Source: Epiperipatus broadwayi (Eukaryota; Onychophora; Udeonychophora; Euonychophora; Peripatidae). Taken from it: 64,000 bases of DNA. Positions within the stretch are counted from its first letter, which is position 1, and each line of letters begins with the position of its first letter. This document shows, piece after piece, positions 39,437 through 52,453 of the stretch. The notes below the pieces were generated by a model. It was not told where the DNA came from. It saw only the letters and a list, made by a program, of their open reading frames with translations, and made no database searches. The translations under genes were made by a program, and so were the position numbers. The stretch is taken from contig JAQFVV010006337.1 of assembly GCA_028023455.1 (NCBI GenBank), positions 574,001 to 638,000 of the forward strand. Direction: 5' to 3'.

Positions 39437-41092
39437 ATTTATATCATCACCAATTCTGATGATTTAATAAGTGTTTATCACTGGATTACACAACTCATCA
39501 TATACTAAACTTATGTGAATAAAAAATATAATATGAAGAAATATGCGCACATAATACAAATATAAAATATCTACATACTGATCTACCTTTTTATGATGAA
39601 GTTATAAATTATTTTCTGAAGAAGAATATTAAATACTAATATTAAATATTAAACACTACTACAATACATTATGTGTAGATTTATAAATAGTTCTTACGAG
39701 AACAAATGTTAATAAATTTAATTTCAAGCATTCGTTGTATATTATGTATATAGCATATGTGTACAATACATATAAATTACAACAACAACAAAAAGTTTTA
39801 ATGACAAATTATATCTATTATATTATTATTTATGTTGATGAATCGAAATTTAAAACCAATTTACTTATATGACATGCGATTATATATTGCATATGAATTA
39901 ATATGAAACAGAAAATTTTAATATTAAATGATATCTATCATGTTGTTATTTATACTGATTGATCAAAATTTAAAGTTAATATACGTATATAAATGGTTAC
40001 AATCTAAAATCAATCATATACAAAAAAATGTTCAAATTAATTACCATTTAATCTTCTTTTTTTAAATCGACAATTATTTGACACGGCGTTATTTATTCTG
40101 GTATATATTGGATTAATATCTATGACAATTTTAAATGACAAACATAAATTCATATAATTTGAAGATAATTTTCTCAAATTATTCTTTTGTCTGTGTTATG
40201 TCATAGTGGGTCAATTGAAGGTGACATACTGACTTTGAATGCTTAGGTAATCTTCATATTGATTTGCTGGATGAAAATAGCTATTGATTTTTTAGCTTGA
40301 TTTCCATTCAAATAAGTCCCTGTTAATAATATGATTCTCTTCCAATGGATAAGACAGAGGGAACTAAATCCCTAGATCGCAGCTTCTTGTTTACTCTGCC
40401 ATTTCTAAAGACATCAAACTCAATAGAATATTGTGATTACGCAAAAAAGAAATATATTAAACAGCATCAAAGTTTTGTTTCTTTCTCTGAATGGCGATAG
40501 TCAATAATAATAAATCTCTGTTACTATACTATCTAGTTTAGTCTTTCATGCTCTACTGATATCACTCCTATTATTATAACAATTGTCCATCTGTAAAATA
40601 TTAAAATTTTAATACAAAAATATGATTTTTAGTTTAATAAAATTAATAAGGTAAGTAATAAATAATAAAATTATATTTCAAATAATTTGAAAAACAAAAG
40701 TACAATGTAAACACATTTAGTAATTCATATGCCAATATTTTAATGATTGATATCACTAAATGCAAATACTTTAAATACAAACTAAGATCTTTATCACTAA
40801 ATGCAAATACTTTAAATACAAACTAAGATCTTTATAAAAATCTATATACACATATATATTTTTTTTATATCACCACTGCCATTTTCAAATCCCAAAATCA
40901 TAAATATATGCATATACCATGAAAAAAAATTTGAAATAATGAAATAACAAGAACAACAGACAAGAACAACAGACAACAACAACAATATATATATAAACCC
41001 TCTTATCAAAGCCAAACCAAAGATTTTTTTGATAACAATGTCACTTTGATGTAAAGGGTGGGTCTTTACAACTTTTATATCATCCCACCAAA
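39437..41092 (+). repeat. Left arm of a large inverted repeat
   Basis: Almost every ~50 bp block here has a reverse-complement partner in 58155-60909. The outer end ATTTATATCATCACCAATTC pairs with the inner flank of the RTE LINE near 60890-60909. The CCCTAGATCGCAGCTTCTTG block near 40370 pairs with the block near 58830. The TATCAAAGCCAAA block near 41006 pairs with the block near 58230. Divergence is around 15-25% by eye with indels. Within it 39789-40000 holds about two ~119 bp tandem units that are also present in the right arm. Confidence 0.85.
40751..40834 (+). repeat. 41 bp tandem duplication in the left arm
   Basis: TATCACTAAATGCAAATACT and 21 further bases are repeated exactly with a 41 bp period. 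The right arm has a single copy, so the duplication happened after the arms separated. Confidence 0.9.
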
Positions 41093-41112
41093 AAAAATTG
41101 CATTGTACGGTC

Positions 41113-43341
41113 GACATGGTCTGTTCATGCAACAAGACTAAAAGTCCAAGCAAAAGTACTTCGAAACTGATCATGCTTGAAATACATAGGTCAAGAGCAA
41201 TCCTAGATTTTAACCTATTTGCCTATTCTTCAAGTATCTGACCCTATGAACAAGAGTGCTGATGATACAGCATAATTATTTTAATTCCAGGTCCAGAGAC
41301 ACAGTGGTAGAGCATGAGATCAAAAATGATGATGATGATCATGACCAAGAATAGCCCATGAATTACATTCATTGGAGTTGTATTTATTAATATTAAACTA
41401 TTAACTAAAGGAAAATTTCAATACGGGATTTACATTTATATATAAATTTAATATAATATCAAGAAAAAAGCAGATATATATATTACAGAAGTATTTCATG
41501 CTTGTGATTACCTTATTTATTTACAAAGCTTGGGATTTTTCTTAAGAAATCCCATTATACAAGTTACTCATTCTGACTTATTTAACTTGTGGGATGTATA
41601 GCTTGTGCAGGTTCAATATGCCAATTTTAAAACATTTACAGACATTGCACTAATGCAATGGATGCATAAACTATAAAAGATTGTGACTGATTGAAATTAT
41701 CCATGACTGAGAATGTGCTTACATTTTAGTAGTAAAGTGTTTGATAATTAAATGGAATGTACAATATCAGTCATTTATTTACAATATGAACATTTAACAT
41801 ATCTTCAATGTATTATTTAGAAATAACATGTTTTGGAATATGTACATGAGAATAAGCAATGCATTATGTTTCTGAAACTATATCATATACAAAATCTTTA
41901 AGATTATACAGAAAGGAATGGATTGTTTAATATGTATGAGACTCGTTCATTATTTTAAAATGGAAGCAGCTCAAATCGGGCATATTCGAGTAATTAGTAT
42001 TAACTGTTTTCTTACAAATGATTTATCATTTTCAACACATGATTGTGACTAACGAAGATCAAACAGGTACATTACTAGCATCAAAGTCCAGCTCCTATGA
42101 TTGTTTGAATACTTTATCATTTTACATTTTAAACTTGGATTAAAGTTTGGTATGTCCGCATATTTTAGGAGAACGATACCACAGGGAGAGGTTGGGTTTC
42201 AAGACTCGATGCCAGTGTATGGTCCCCTGCAGTGCTCTCAATGCACAAACCTTGCATTTCACAGGGAGTAGTATATATCCCTGATTATGAACAATTTAAG
42301 AAAAGGTGGGTGATTTTGGACTTCTGAAGTTCCCAAATGACAAAGCATAAAAGATATAAGATACCATAATAGAAACAATAAAATATGGCAATAACATTAT
42401 ACATAAATAATAAAATCAATATATTATACAATGAAGCCTGAAAATAGTTTAACCTCTGTGCAATGATCTGTTATAGTAAAGAATCATCAAGAAAATTATA
42501 ACCCATCATTACTTTTGCAATTATTATATTAAAATATAATATTATATTTGATTCCCATATACATATTAAATAATATAAATAACTCATCAGGCAGTGGGAG
42601 GAGGTGATGATGGTTGTAATTATAAAGTTCATGATCTTTAAATGACACTTAACAATAAATTAAATAGCAGCCATCCATGAATAAAATATTTAAACAAAAA
42701 TCAACCTGGTAGCATTAACTATTGATTTTAGGTGAAGCCCCACTTCTCTCCAGATTAATCAAATAATAACACCCCCCCCCCTTTTTTTTTTCAAACTCAT
42801 GAGGTTGAGTTGTATTGGGATATTTAATAAATAAATTATATATTAAAAAAAATAATTATTAAATTGAGCCACACAAAGCTATATAACTATAATTTAGCAT
42901 GAAAAGAGATGGTTAGAAATACATTGTGATAGTATGGAATTATGAAGAGGGTTTAGAGCACACTTAAAAGAAACTTAGAAACTAATATACAAATTAAAAT
43001 ATAAAAGTTTCATTGCATCTTATTTAAAAACAATTACAAGAGGGATTTATATATTAAAGGTAGCTCTATGCAGTGGATGATTTTACACATGGATAAATCT
43101 ATTCTGTCCAGCATTTTCAGGTTACAGAGAGGTACAGTGTGGCAGTTAGCAGTCAAGGTAAGCACTCAGGTGGTCAACTTAGCAGGTGAAAGATGGCTTC
43201 CATGAGGTCTGAGGAAAATTGCTTGCTTCCCTCTACTCACTGCTCATATCTCAAAACTTTTATTAATTGACTTCTTAAGATTTTTTTGCTGAATTCTTGT
43301 TACAAATTTACTGAATAACTTTTACTAACTTCTACTCTGAC
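41113..43341. repeat. Long direct repeat D1 (~2.2 kb), LTR-like or segmental
   Basis: This aligns along its length, in the same orientation, with 46189-46555 joined to 54200-56168. Shared blocks include CATGCAACAAGACTAAAAGT at the left, TTCCCAAATGACAAAGCATA in the middle and CTACTCTG/TTACTCTG at the right limit; similarity is high, about 85-90% by eye. The left limit reads TGTTCATGCAAC, but the right limit is not a clean CA, so LTR status is not proven. The right copy abuts the end of a Ty3/gypsy integrase, which favours a 3' terminal region of that element. Confidence 0.8.
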
Positions 43342-44099
43342 TTAAATTTTTTTTACTGAATGAATCTCTTTGTTCTCTGTGTCATTTTATACATTTCATC
43401 AAATCCTCTCAAGAATGCAGCTTCTTCATTTGCCCATGGCTATCTCCATAACATCTTTAATTAGGTTAGCAAAATTTTAAAGCAGATAAGGCTTGAGACA
43501 CTTTTTAAAATAGTTTAGATTTTTTAAAAGATTTGCAAATGAAATAACAAAGAAATTCTTTAGTATTTTAATTAAAATCATATACTTTTAAGTAGCAAAA
43601 GTAATTTTACATAAAACAATAAATTACTTCTGCTTGGTAACCAATTCTTAAAAGTATCTCCAACCTTTTAAGCCCAACATATAATTAATAATATATATTA
43701 AATATATATATATATGTATTTTCATCAATAATCTTATTAAGATTATTACTTTATACATATAAATATACAACACACGTGACTTTATTTTTGCAAAAATATT
43801 TACATAAATTTCTTTAATAATTATACAGACAGTGTATGTGTGTAAATACATAGAGCTGGTACTGTATTACAGACCCTGAATGAAATTATCATGGATGGTG
43901 AAGCATGAAGCTCAATGTGATTAGACATCGACTGCTTCATACTTCCCCACGTAAAGTGGCAATAAAAAAATATATTAAAAAAACATTTTACTTAGGTTTG
44001 TCAATGTTTTGTTGAAATAACATTTCAGGTATTTCAGACCAGCATGCATTTAGTAATATATATACAGAACAAAATGACAAACACAAACTCTGGTGGTTA
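43342..44099. other. AT-rich non-coding DNA between the direct repeats
   Basis: No gene or repeat recognised apart from short TA tracts near 43690. Confidence 0.4.
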
Positions 44100-45137
44100 C
44101 TGTACCCATGATTGTCTAAGGTCATTTCCATTTTTTACTCCCTAAGTCATCTTTTAGTGGTTTCTTGTTCTTATGCTCTGATCTCTTATTTTTTATCAGG
44201 ATCTGGGGATATATAAGGCTCAAATCAATGTTCCCCCTGGATTGCAGATATATTTCTCTGGGTCTCTTACTAAAATATAAAAAATTGTTACAATACAATG
44301 CTTTGATATATTATCATATTGTTCTTTATAAAAAGAATTTCTCCAACTTTCTTTGATATAGCAGTATCCATTATAACATTCACTTTGGGGATTGAGAAGT
44401 TTTTCTATATCTTTTATGAAATTGTCTTTCCCGAAATAGATCCATGCTCTAAAAAAGATTTTACCTCATCTGTCTAATGTGTTCAGCTCCTCATCAATTT
44501 TGTTATGATCATATGTCATAAATAAATGATTATCAGAAGTAGTTAAATGAGCATTATTGACCACATCTAAAGATCTGTCCACTTCCTTCATATCAAGAGG
44601 TCATTTGGCATCATACCCAAATATTAACTTTGATGTTTTCATCCACCTTTCATCATCATTTTTCCACAAAACATCTTTATAGGTATTGCTGAAATATAAC
44701 TCAGAACTATCAATTATGAGTTCAGAAGATTCATTCAAAACAGCAGACATTGTTCTATCGATCACAGTTTTCATGATCAATACAGCCATATCATCAGCAC
44801 CACAGTTCATTGTACATGAAATCACATCTTTTATCTTACTCTCTTTATCCTCAACTTCTGGGGAAGTATTACTGTTGTATGTTTTGCTTTCACTTGATTC
44901 TACATCACCAGCAAGACCAGTTCCTTCTAAATCCAGCTGTGCTTTCTTTTTTTCTTCTTGTGCTATGTTCTCAACCCACTTCTTATTTTCTCCATTAATT
45001 TTTCCTGTGGCTTTTTTTTCTTTTTCCCATTGTTTTTCAGACTCTTTTCTTATATTCTGAAACATACCATACATCATGGTTATGAGATTTTGTTCCTCTG
45101 ATGCCATTGTTCCTATGTTTTCTTCACAATTCATCAT
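44100..45137 (-). pseudogene. Broken unidentified ORF, possibly a retroelement gag
   Basis: The open part, 45137-44601, encodes 178 residues beginning MMNCEENIGTMASEEQN, with a highly charged, Lys/Glu-rich segment at about residues 30-65 (predicted coiled coil) and an acidic, Ser-rich middle. Translation in the same frame continues past a TGA for about 44 codons (PLDMKEVDRSLDVV onward), past a second TGA for about 75 codons, and past a third TGA, so the original protein was over 300 residues. No zinc knuckle or protease motif is seen. Its place between two LTR-like repeats and on the same strand as the pol remnant suggests gag, but I do not recognise the sequence. Confidence 0.5.
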
Positions 45138-46043
45138 TTTTTCTTCTTTTTAAAATATAGTCAATTTTAAACATATGTAAAATATGATTAGTACTTTGAC
45201 TTAAACTTTTCTTATTTTATACAGGATGCACAATTTTCTCCTCTGTTCAATTGTCTCCCACTCTTGACATTTCTTTGCTTCATTGTTGCTGACAGCTGCT
45301 TATAAATGAAAATGAATAGTTTATCATAGCATGCAAGTATATGATCTACTGGAAACAACTGACTTTCTGTTTGATTTTTGGTTGTTCTACATCTAAAATA
45401 GACTCTTAAAATTTGATCAGTTATTGTTTACAGAGAATATTGTGTTTATGCATGTGTTCTTAACAATATACATGATAAACAGTGGAAAACCAATTTGACT
45501 CCCTCTTAACCCAAACATCATGGTTCAAGCCTATTCTGATCATAGAATTTTTTATTAATATTATCTGTTGACACATTTATATTACAGTGCCAGCCAACAG
45601 TATAAAAAAAAATTCTAAACACTTACATCTGGGCTACTCAGCACATACCTATAAATAAATATTTGATCACCAGTATTTATTTTTATTACATATATGATGC
45701 ACAGAAAATAAAATAACCATAAAGTATCTCTTGTTATAATTTCAAGGCTTATAAGTTATGGGTGAGGTACATGGATTTCAGTTTTAGAACAACATTTTCA
45801 CTTTCATGTTCACAAAACAATAAATAAAATTTTTACATGGTTATAAAACCAGATACAAAAACAATCATGCTTACGGTTATAAAGCATGGTTATTGATTTT
45901 ACAAAAAAAAAACAAGATTTTCACATTTGTAGCTATAAAAGAAAAAACAAACCTGGTGAATATATATATATTACCAATATACATATTACCAATATACACA
46001 CTACCAATATATACATATTACCAATGATCTCTTCAGGGTGTGG

Positions 46044-46201
46044 AAATAATTAATAGGCCCCATGATTGGGCATACAAACCCAGGAGAAAAAAATAACCCT
46101 GTATCAGTCAAAATGGTTTTCTCACATAATAACAGACCTCGTGATTGAGCATACAAACCCAGAGAAAAAAAATGACCCTGTATCAGTCAAAATGGTTTGC
46201 T
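46044..46201 (+). repeat. 79 bp tandem duplication beside D2
   Basis: Two copies of a unit containing GCATACAAACCCAG and CCCTGTATCAGTCAAAATGG lie at about 46044-46122 and 46123-46201. The second runs directly into the left end of repeat D2. Confidence 0.85.
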
Positions 46202-46555
46202 CATGCAACAAGACTAAAAGTCCAAACAAATGTACCTCAATCTGATTATGCTCAAGATACACAGGTCAGGAGCAATCCTGTATTCCAGCCTATTTGCCTA
46301 CTTTTCAAGACTCTGTTCCTATGAACACAGTTCCAATCATGTAGCATAATTATTTTAATTCCAGGCCCAGATACACAGTGATAGAGCATAAGATCAAAAA
46401 AGATGATGATGATCATGACCAGGAGTATCCCAGGAATTACATTCATTAGTTAAATTTATTAATATTAAACTATTAACTAAAGAAAAATTCAAACACAGGA
46501 TTTACATTTATATATAAATTTAATATAATATCAAGAAAAACACACACACATATAT
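46189..46555. repeat. Direct repeat D2, left piece
   Basis: This matches the first ~370 bp of D1 (41113-41480), including CCTATTTGCCTA, GATGATGATGATCATGACC and TTACATTTATATATAAATTT. It is cut at a TA-rich tract by the PLE2 and LTR insertions. The rest of D2 resumes at 54200. Confidence 0.85.
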
Positions 46556-46632
46556 ATATAATTATTCAAAACAATACAATAATTAATACAGTAAAACAAT
46601 ATTTAAAAAAACAAATATATACCAATTTAATA

Positions 46633-46670
46633 GAAGTACTTTCAACTATCTATGTAGTTATTGTCAACTA
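46633..46670 (-). ncRNA. Hammerhead-like motif, left end of PLE2
   Basis: On the minus strand this reads TTGACAATAACTACATAGAT followed by AGTTGAAAG, the inverted partner of the motif at 48722-48752. One helix II base differs from the right copy. Confidence 0.3.
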
Positions 46671-46749
46671 GATTCAAATTGTATTAGAAAAAACTGTTAC
46701 AAATGTAAACAAAAAGTAATACGTCATACATCAATTTTCCCACAATTCA

Positions 46750-47364
46750 TTAATTTTTATATTGGCGGCCTGTCTGTTTATCAACTGTTTGTTGCTTTTC
46801 ACTTTTTATTAACATAGCTTCTTTAATTTTGCGTTTATTATTATTTCTTTCAATACACAAAATCTTAACTTTATTATAATCAAAATCAAAACCATAATTA
46901 CATGTTACATTATGATCAAAAAATACTGATGGTGATACATCATCATTTCTAACATTCTCTTGTCTTGATTTTTGCACTTGTTTATATAACAACAAATGCT
47001 CCTTTGATCTTTTCTCCAATGTACATCGAGATTCCCCAATATATGCCTTTCCACAAACACATAGCTATTTATATATTGCACAACTTTGATTTAAAATACT
47101 ACACCTATTTTTTGAATTATTTATTAATCTATTTAAATTAGGAGTAGTATAAAATGGAACTCAACATATATTTTTATATATCTGTTTTATAAATTTCACT
47201 TGTTCATTACAAATAAATGGTATTGATATCCAAGTATATTTCATCTTATCAATATCTATAGCATCTAAAATATTTCTATTATTATTAAACTTAGTAACAA
47301 TATTATAAATTAATTTATGATCATATCCAACATTTAACAAATCCATAATAAATACATTTATCAT
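46750..47364 (-). pseudogene. Inverted partial copy of the PLE2 GIY-YIG region
   Basis: Frames 47364-47161 and 47019-46750 (minus) reproduce the C-terminal half of the plus-strand PLE2 protein, including DLLNVGYDHKLIYN and EKRSKEHLLLYK. Relative to the right arm, the TGG codon in IYKW is TAG and the codon after ICx is TGA, which explains the split. It has no start of its own and no RT. Confidence 0.85.
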
Positions 47365-47373
47365 TTGATTTTG

Positions 47374-48641
47374 TAAAGAAAATTCAAAATATTAATATTA
47401 ATAATAATGATAGTATTTGTACATTTGATATATGCGAGATGTACGGTTCAATAGATAGATTAAAATCTATAAAAATTATATTAGATGCTTTAATGTTAAA
47501 AAAAGTTGATGTTAAAAAAGTAAAATTTGTAAATGATGTATTATATTTTATTGATAAAAATATATATGCTATGTTTAATGAAAATTATTATAAAATGGAT
47601 TATGGATGGCCTATGGGACTTCCTGTAGTTTCACAAATATGTAGTTTTGTAGTATCAAGATATGAAGATATAATTCTTAATAATAATATATATTGCCAAG
47701 GTATTAAAATTTATTACAGGTATGTTGATGGAGTTTTTGTTTGTGGAAGTTTAGATATTATAAATGTATTATTCAATGAATTAAATAGTTTAGAAGGTTT
47801 AAAATGGAGTAAATCTTTTGAAGAAAAAATGTCAATTCAGTATTTAGATATTAAAGTTACCCGTAATAAAAATAAATTAGATTATTGTATGGTAATAAAA
47901 GATATTGAAAAAAGATGATATATTCCTTGGTATTCAAATGTGCCAATAGCACATAAATTATCCAGTTTAAAATCATTTTTATTTAGGAATAATAAATTAT
48001 GTAAATATAGTTCTGATAAAATAAGTAACATAAATGTATTTATTATGGATTTGTTAAATGTTGGATATGATCATAAATTAATTTATAATATTGTTACTAA
48101 GTTTAATAATAATAGAAATAATTTAGATGCTATAGATATTGATAAGATAAAATATACTTGGATATCAATACCATTTATTTGTAATGAACAAGTGAAATTT
48201 ATAAAACAGATATATAAAAATATATGTCAAGTTGCATTTTATACTACTCCTAATTTAAATAGATTAATAAATAATTCAAAAAATAGGTGTAGTATTTTAA
48301 ATCAAAGTTGTGCAATATATAAATGGCTATGTGTTTGTGAAAAGGCATATATTGGGGAATCTCGATGTACATTGGAGAAAAGATCAAAGGAGCATTTGTT
48401 GTTATATAAACGAGTGCAAAAATCAAGACAAGAGAATGTTAGAAATGATGATGTATCACCATCAGTATTTTTTGATCATAATGTAACATGTAATTATGGT
48501 TTTGATTTTGATTTTAATAAAGTTAAGATTTTGTGTATTGAAAGAAATAATAATAAACGCAAAATTAAAGAAGCTATGTTAATAAAAAGTGAAAAGCAAC
48601 AAACAGTTGATAAACAGACAGGCCACCAATATAAAAATTAA
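47374..48641 (+). pseudogene. PLE polyprotein: partial reverse transcriptase plus GIY-YIG endonuclease, one in-frame TGA
   Basis: Open from about 47374. SICTFDICEMYGSI corresponds to RT motif A (SFDVxSLFTNIP in PLEs). GWPMGLPVVSQICSFVVSRY is motif B (normally MGSPLSP). YYRYVDGVFV is motif C, where PLEs have YVDD: the second catalytic Asp is Gly here. IQYLDIKVTR follows (LDV-TR block). A single TGA at 47916-47918 interrupts a continuous frame, at a position where PLEs commonly have an aromatic residue. Downstream, 47940-48641 carries LLNVGYDHKLIYN, then IYKWLCVCEKAYIGESRC, the GIY-YIG nuclease with CxC and YIG, then EKRSKEH. About the first third of a normal PLE protein is missing. Confidence 0.9.
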
Positions 48642-48721
48642 TGAATTGTGGGAAAATTGATGTATGACGTATTACTTTTTGTTTACATTTGTAACGGTTT
48701 TTTCTAATACAATTTGAATCT

Positions 48722-48756
48722 AGTTGACAATGACTACATAGATAGTTGAAAGTACT
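48722..48756 (+). ncRNA. Hammerhead-like motif, right end of PLE2
   Basis: AGTTGACAATGACTACATAG is followed by ATAGTTGAAAGTAC. GACTA/TAGTT can form helix II, and GAAA follows directly as in a hammerhead; the upstream core is decayed to TTGACAAT. The layout is the same as in PLE3 at 60141-60183, so the motif is shared between two PLE families in this window. Confidence 0.35.
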
Positions 48757-51700
48757 TCTATTAAATTGGTATATATTTGTTTTTTTTAAATACTGTTTTA
48801 CTGTATTAATTATTGTATTGTTTTGAATAATTATATATATTTTATTATAATTGGAATAGACATTGATTAATAATTTATATATATATATATTGTGGCCTGT
48901 CTATAGGTGGTACGACCCTAAGCAGAGTTTCCAAGTCCCTTATATTAGGCCCTACTTGGATTCGGGTTAGGTTCTATTAATAAACTTACTATATCCCGAC
49001 CATTTTCTTTAACTATAACAATTGAATTTAGATAAGATTAGTATCTATCCCATGTTACTTTGACATGAGTAAATATTTCTAAAATAAGATATGTTTTAAA
49101 TCTAATCAATATGAGACTCGTTTACCTATAAACAGATCACATCCCCTTAACATTAAACAAATGCAAAATACTTGTTCAATGGCATAAGAATACCCAGATA
49201 CTCCTCCTTATTAAGTATCTACATACTCTCATGACTAACAATAATATCTAATATATTATTTTATATTTATAACTATTAAGTTTTAATTCAATCACTCATT
49301 AAATTAATCTGTTAGATAATTACAGATAAACTTTGATTCATATTATGTTTAATAATTAAGATTGGCAATAATCACAAGAATAACTTTAAAATAAGGAGAT
49401 CTCAGGAAAATCATTGATTTATTAATTCTTCATACTACCTATGGAATATCAAGAGGGATTTTACAGATTTCCATGGATAGTGTACAAATTAAGAAAGGCT
49501 TATAATTTAAATTCATAGTCAAGCTTTATATGTATGTTCTTCAATACTGAATATTAAAATAATATTATTAACTAAACTGTGATTAACACTAATACTTTCA
49601 CTAATAACTAATGTATCATTTAATTTTATATTAATAAATACATTTTAATAATTGGCAATGTCATCAATGACCTATGGGATCAAGGCAGCATGTAACAAGT
49701 AAAAAAAAAATCTTTACTAAGAGATTTATGCTTATTAAACTGTTAGATTTGCTTTAAATTGAATTGACTTTTCATTTTAATTTTGACTGTACATTTTAAG
49801 TTGTGTGATGTGGTGAAAATGAGCCCAGAAAAGATATGCAGCAATTGGAATTTAATAAAACTTTTAAAACAATCATTTTAATAATATTCATTACAAATGA
49901 TAATAAACATTTCCATTAATATCAAATTTAAAATAACATAACAAAATAATACATATATATATTATAATAATAATAACAACAGAAAATTAATCTTTAGAGT
50001 ATTATTATCAAACAAAACTAATGATTTCCCATTATATGTTGAGATATTTATCCCTATGTATGTGAACTATATATCACATATTTAGTTTATTAAACAATCA
50101 TTTTTTTTTCCATTCATGGTTCATTAGTTTAACCTCTACATAATAGTAGTACTTGATGATTAAGTAACAATACAAAAAATAAATGAGAATATAGGGTTAT
50201 AATTCTGGAGGTTGGTAAGCAAACAAAATTACTACTTTTATCTTTCACATAAGAACAAAATCATTGTTTTTTTTAGTTTATCCATTTGTACATGTATATA
50301 TAACCTGCTCTTTGGAGTATGTATATATCATTTTAAATACCCTTTCATACTAAAATATCGAGTATATTTATTTATTTAAAGGATTCATAATCTTTAAACT
50401 TAACCGAATTATTAAATAACTATTAATATAACAACACTTGAATTAATTCCTTATTAAATTAGTTTTCTCCCCCCCCCCATTATACTAACAAATCATCGAT
50501 TAAAAATATAAATACTAACATTAGAAAGAAGTTCTGTTTTAACTCTCAGCTAAAGTATAAGAACAATTTTAAATCTTCTAGTTGTTCCACACTCCATAAA
50601 CTTATCATAATGTTTTTATTTTTCCTTATTTTTTGAAGATTCTGCTTATCCTAAGATTCGCTAGGTATTTGAGTTACTACAACAATAATCCTTGTTTTGT
50701 TCTTTGTTTAGTAATAAAAATTTATTTGTGGCTTGCTTTATTTACTTTATATGATATATATTTCTCTCCATAGTAAAAAGCACACTTATTATTTCAATTA
50801 AAAATGCATCGTGCAACGTTTTTTTTTTTTTTTCAGCTAAAACTTTATAAAACTGACATCCATGCTGGTATGGCTCAAAATAAATAATATATCCAGAATA
50901 ATAATGAACACTTTTATTTATTACTAATTTAGTTCCATTGAATTTTAAATATATATACTTAACTGTTTCCAAGAGATATACTATTTTTTTTATCTATCCT
51001 TACTGGATATTTACGGTGTTTATTTATTTCCTTTTGTGTATTACTGCAGTTCATTTTCCCTATGGCACAATTATTGTTATTTTTCCGTGAATATATTCGT
51101 TGACTATTCATCTCCAATTATTTCTTCAATACTTATTAATTTTCAAGAGATTATTGGGAATTCCGATTATTGACTTGCCCAGTAGAAAAACGATTAATTT
51201 ATTCCATTATTTTAACAACAGAGCTTATAATTATCCATGTATATTAATATAGAGTTGTAAATCATAAGGTTTTAGGAATTTTAATCCAACTTTGTTTTTT
51301 TTTTTTTAAAAATATCACCAAGAAAAAAAAACTTAGTTACTTCAACTTTACGATCAAGAAGCTCTCTTTTTTTTTCCTCTCTTGAATTTCATATTCCCCG
51401 ATTGTTTGAAATTCTTTGATTGGCTAATATTTTCCCACTTTTTTCTATGAAACAATTATTTATTTTGAAAGTTTTTGGTTTATTACTTTAAAATGACCGA
51501 TTTTCCTTTTTTTTTAAAAAAATATTAAAATACAATATTTTTTAGAATTTAAATAAAGATAAAATTTACTGTTTTAATTTTAAATCAGTATTTTTTAAAA
51601 TTAAACTTTATTTATCTACTTTTAAATATAGTAAGATTTGAAGATAAATAATTTCTATGTTTAAAATCAAATGCGCACCCACAATAATTATTAGTCCCTA

Positions 51701-52420
51701 CTACGCATTATGTTTACAAAATTACAATTTAAACTTCACTGGTTTTAAACTCCAAATAATATTAATTGTTCATCCATCTGCACATATATGACTCTGTAGG
51801 TTATTTTCTATATGTATTTTGAGTTAAAATCATTTATAAATTTCCATTAGCTAAAACCGAGTTTAAATCTTATGATCTAATACATCATTATTGTCTTCTT
51901 TTAATAAGTAAATATTATTGGATTTGTAAAATTTAAAATTATACACTAAAATTTTATTTTAGAATAGTCTGAGCTAATAAAAAGTGCACAATATATATAT
52001 ATATATTGAACCTGATTGAAATCCGATTAAGTTTTAATTTTCACTAAACTTAATTTTTGTTAAATCTTATTTAATGTTTAAATTTTTATTATTATTTAAA
52101 AAGAATACATGTATCAAAATACATACACGTTTATATGTAAAACGGATCAATTTAATGTTTATCGGTTTATTTTAAAATAGTTTTCTTATACTGCTTGTTT
52201 TTATTTTAAATCAATTAATTAAAAAAACAAGCAACCTAGCTAATTACATTCCTGTGGCTTTTATTTTAATAGCGGAAATTTGATTTTTATGTAGTTGTTT
52301 TCATTTCAATAATCCCTGGGTAGAATTCCTAGATTAGATTGAGCGGGAGATTAATATTGCCCTGCCTAAGGTGTAGAAATTGGACAACAAGGAAAGTGTT
52401 TCATGGGAAATGGAGCAACG

Positions 52421-52453
52421 TATAAATAGTCCCGAAAATTTGGAGTGTCAGTG
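52421..52453 (+). promoter_or_regulatory. Core promoter: TATA box and initiator
   Basis: TATAAATA at 52421-52428 is followed by TCAGTG, whose A is at 52450, 29 bp downstream of the first T. The spacing and the TCAGT initiator are textbook for a pol II promoter. The surrounding GC content is locally raised. It would drive transcription from within the LTR-like element toward its right end. Confidence 0.6.

Larger units (their letters stand above)
46556..48840 (+). mobile_element. Penelope-like element, palindromic, 5'-truncated (PLE2)
   Basis: The right part (47365-48840) is a plus-strand PLE starting within the reverse transcriptase and running through GIY-YIG into the 3' end. The left part (46556-47364) is an inverted copy of its last ~810 bp (48030-48840), so the locus is a large foldback with a ~665 bp single-copy core. 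The arms are almost identical; the left one has a few extra changes, two of which create stops. Head-to-head or inverted partial copies are known for PLEs. The element sits inside direct repeat D2. Confidence 0.9.
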
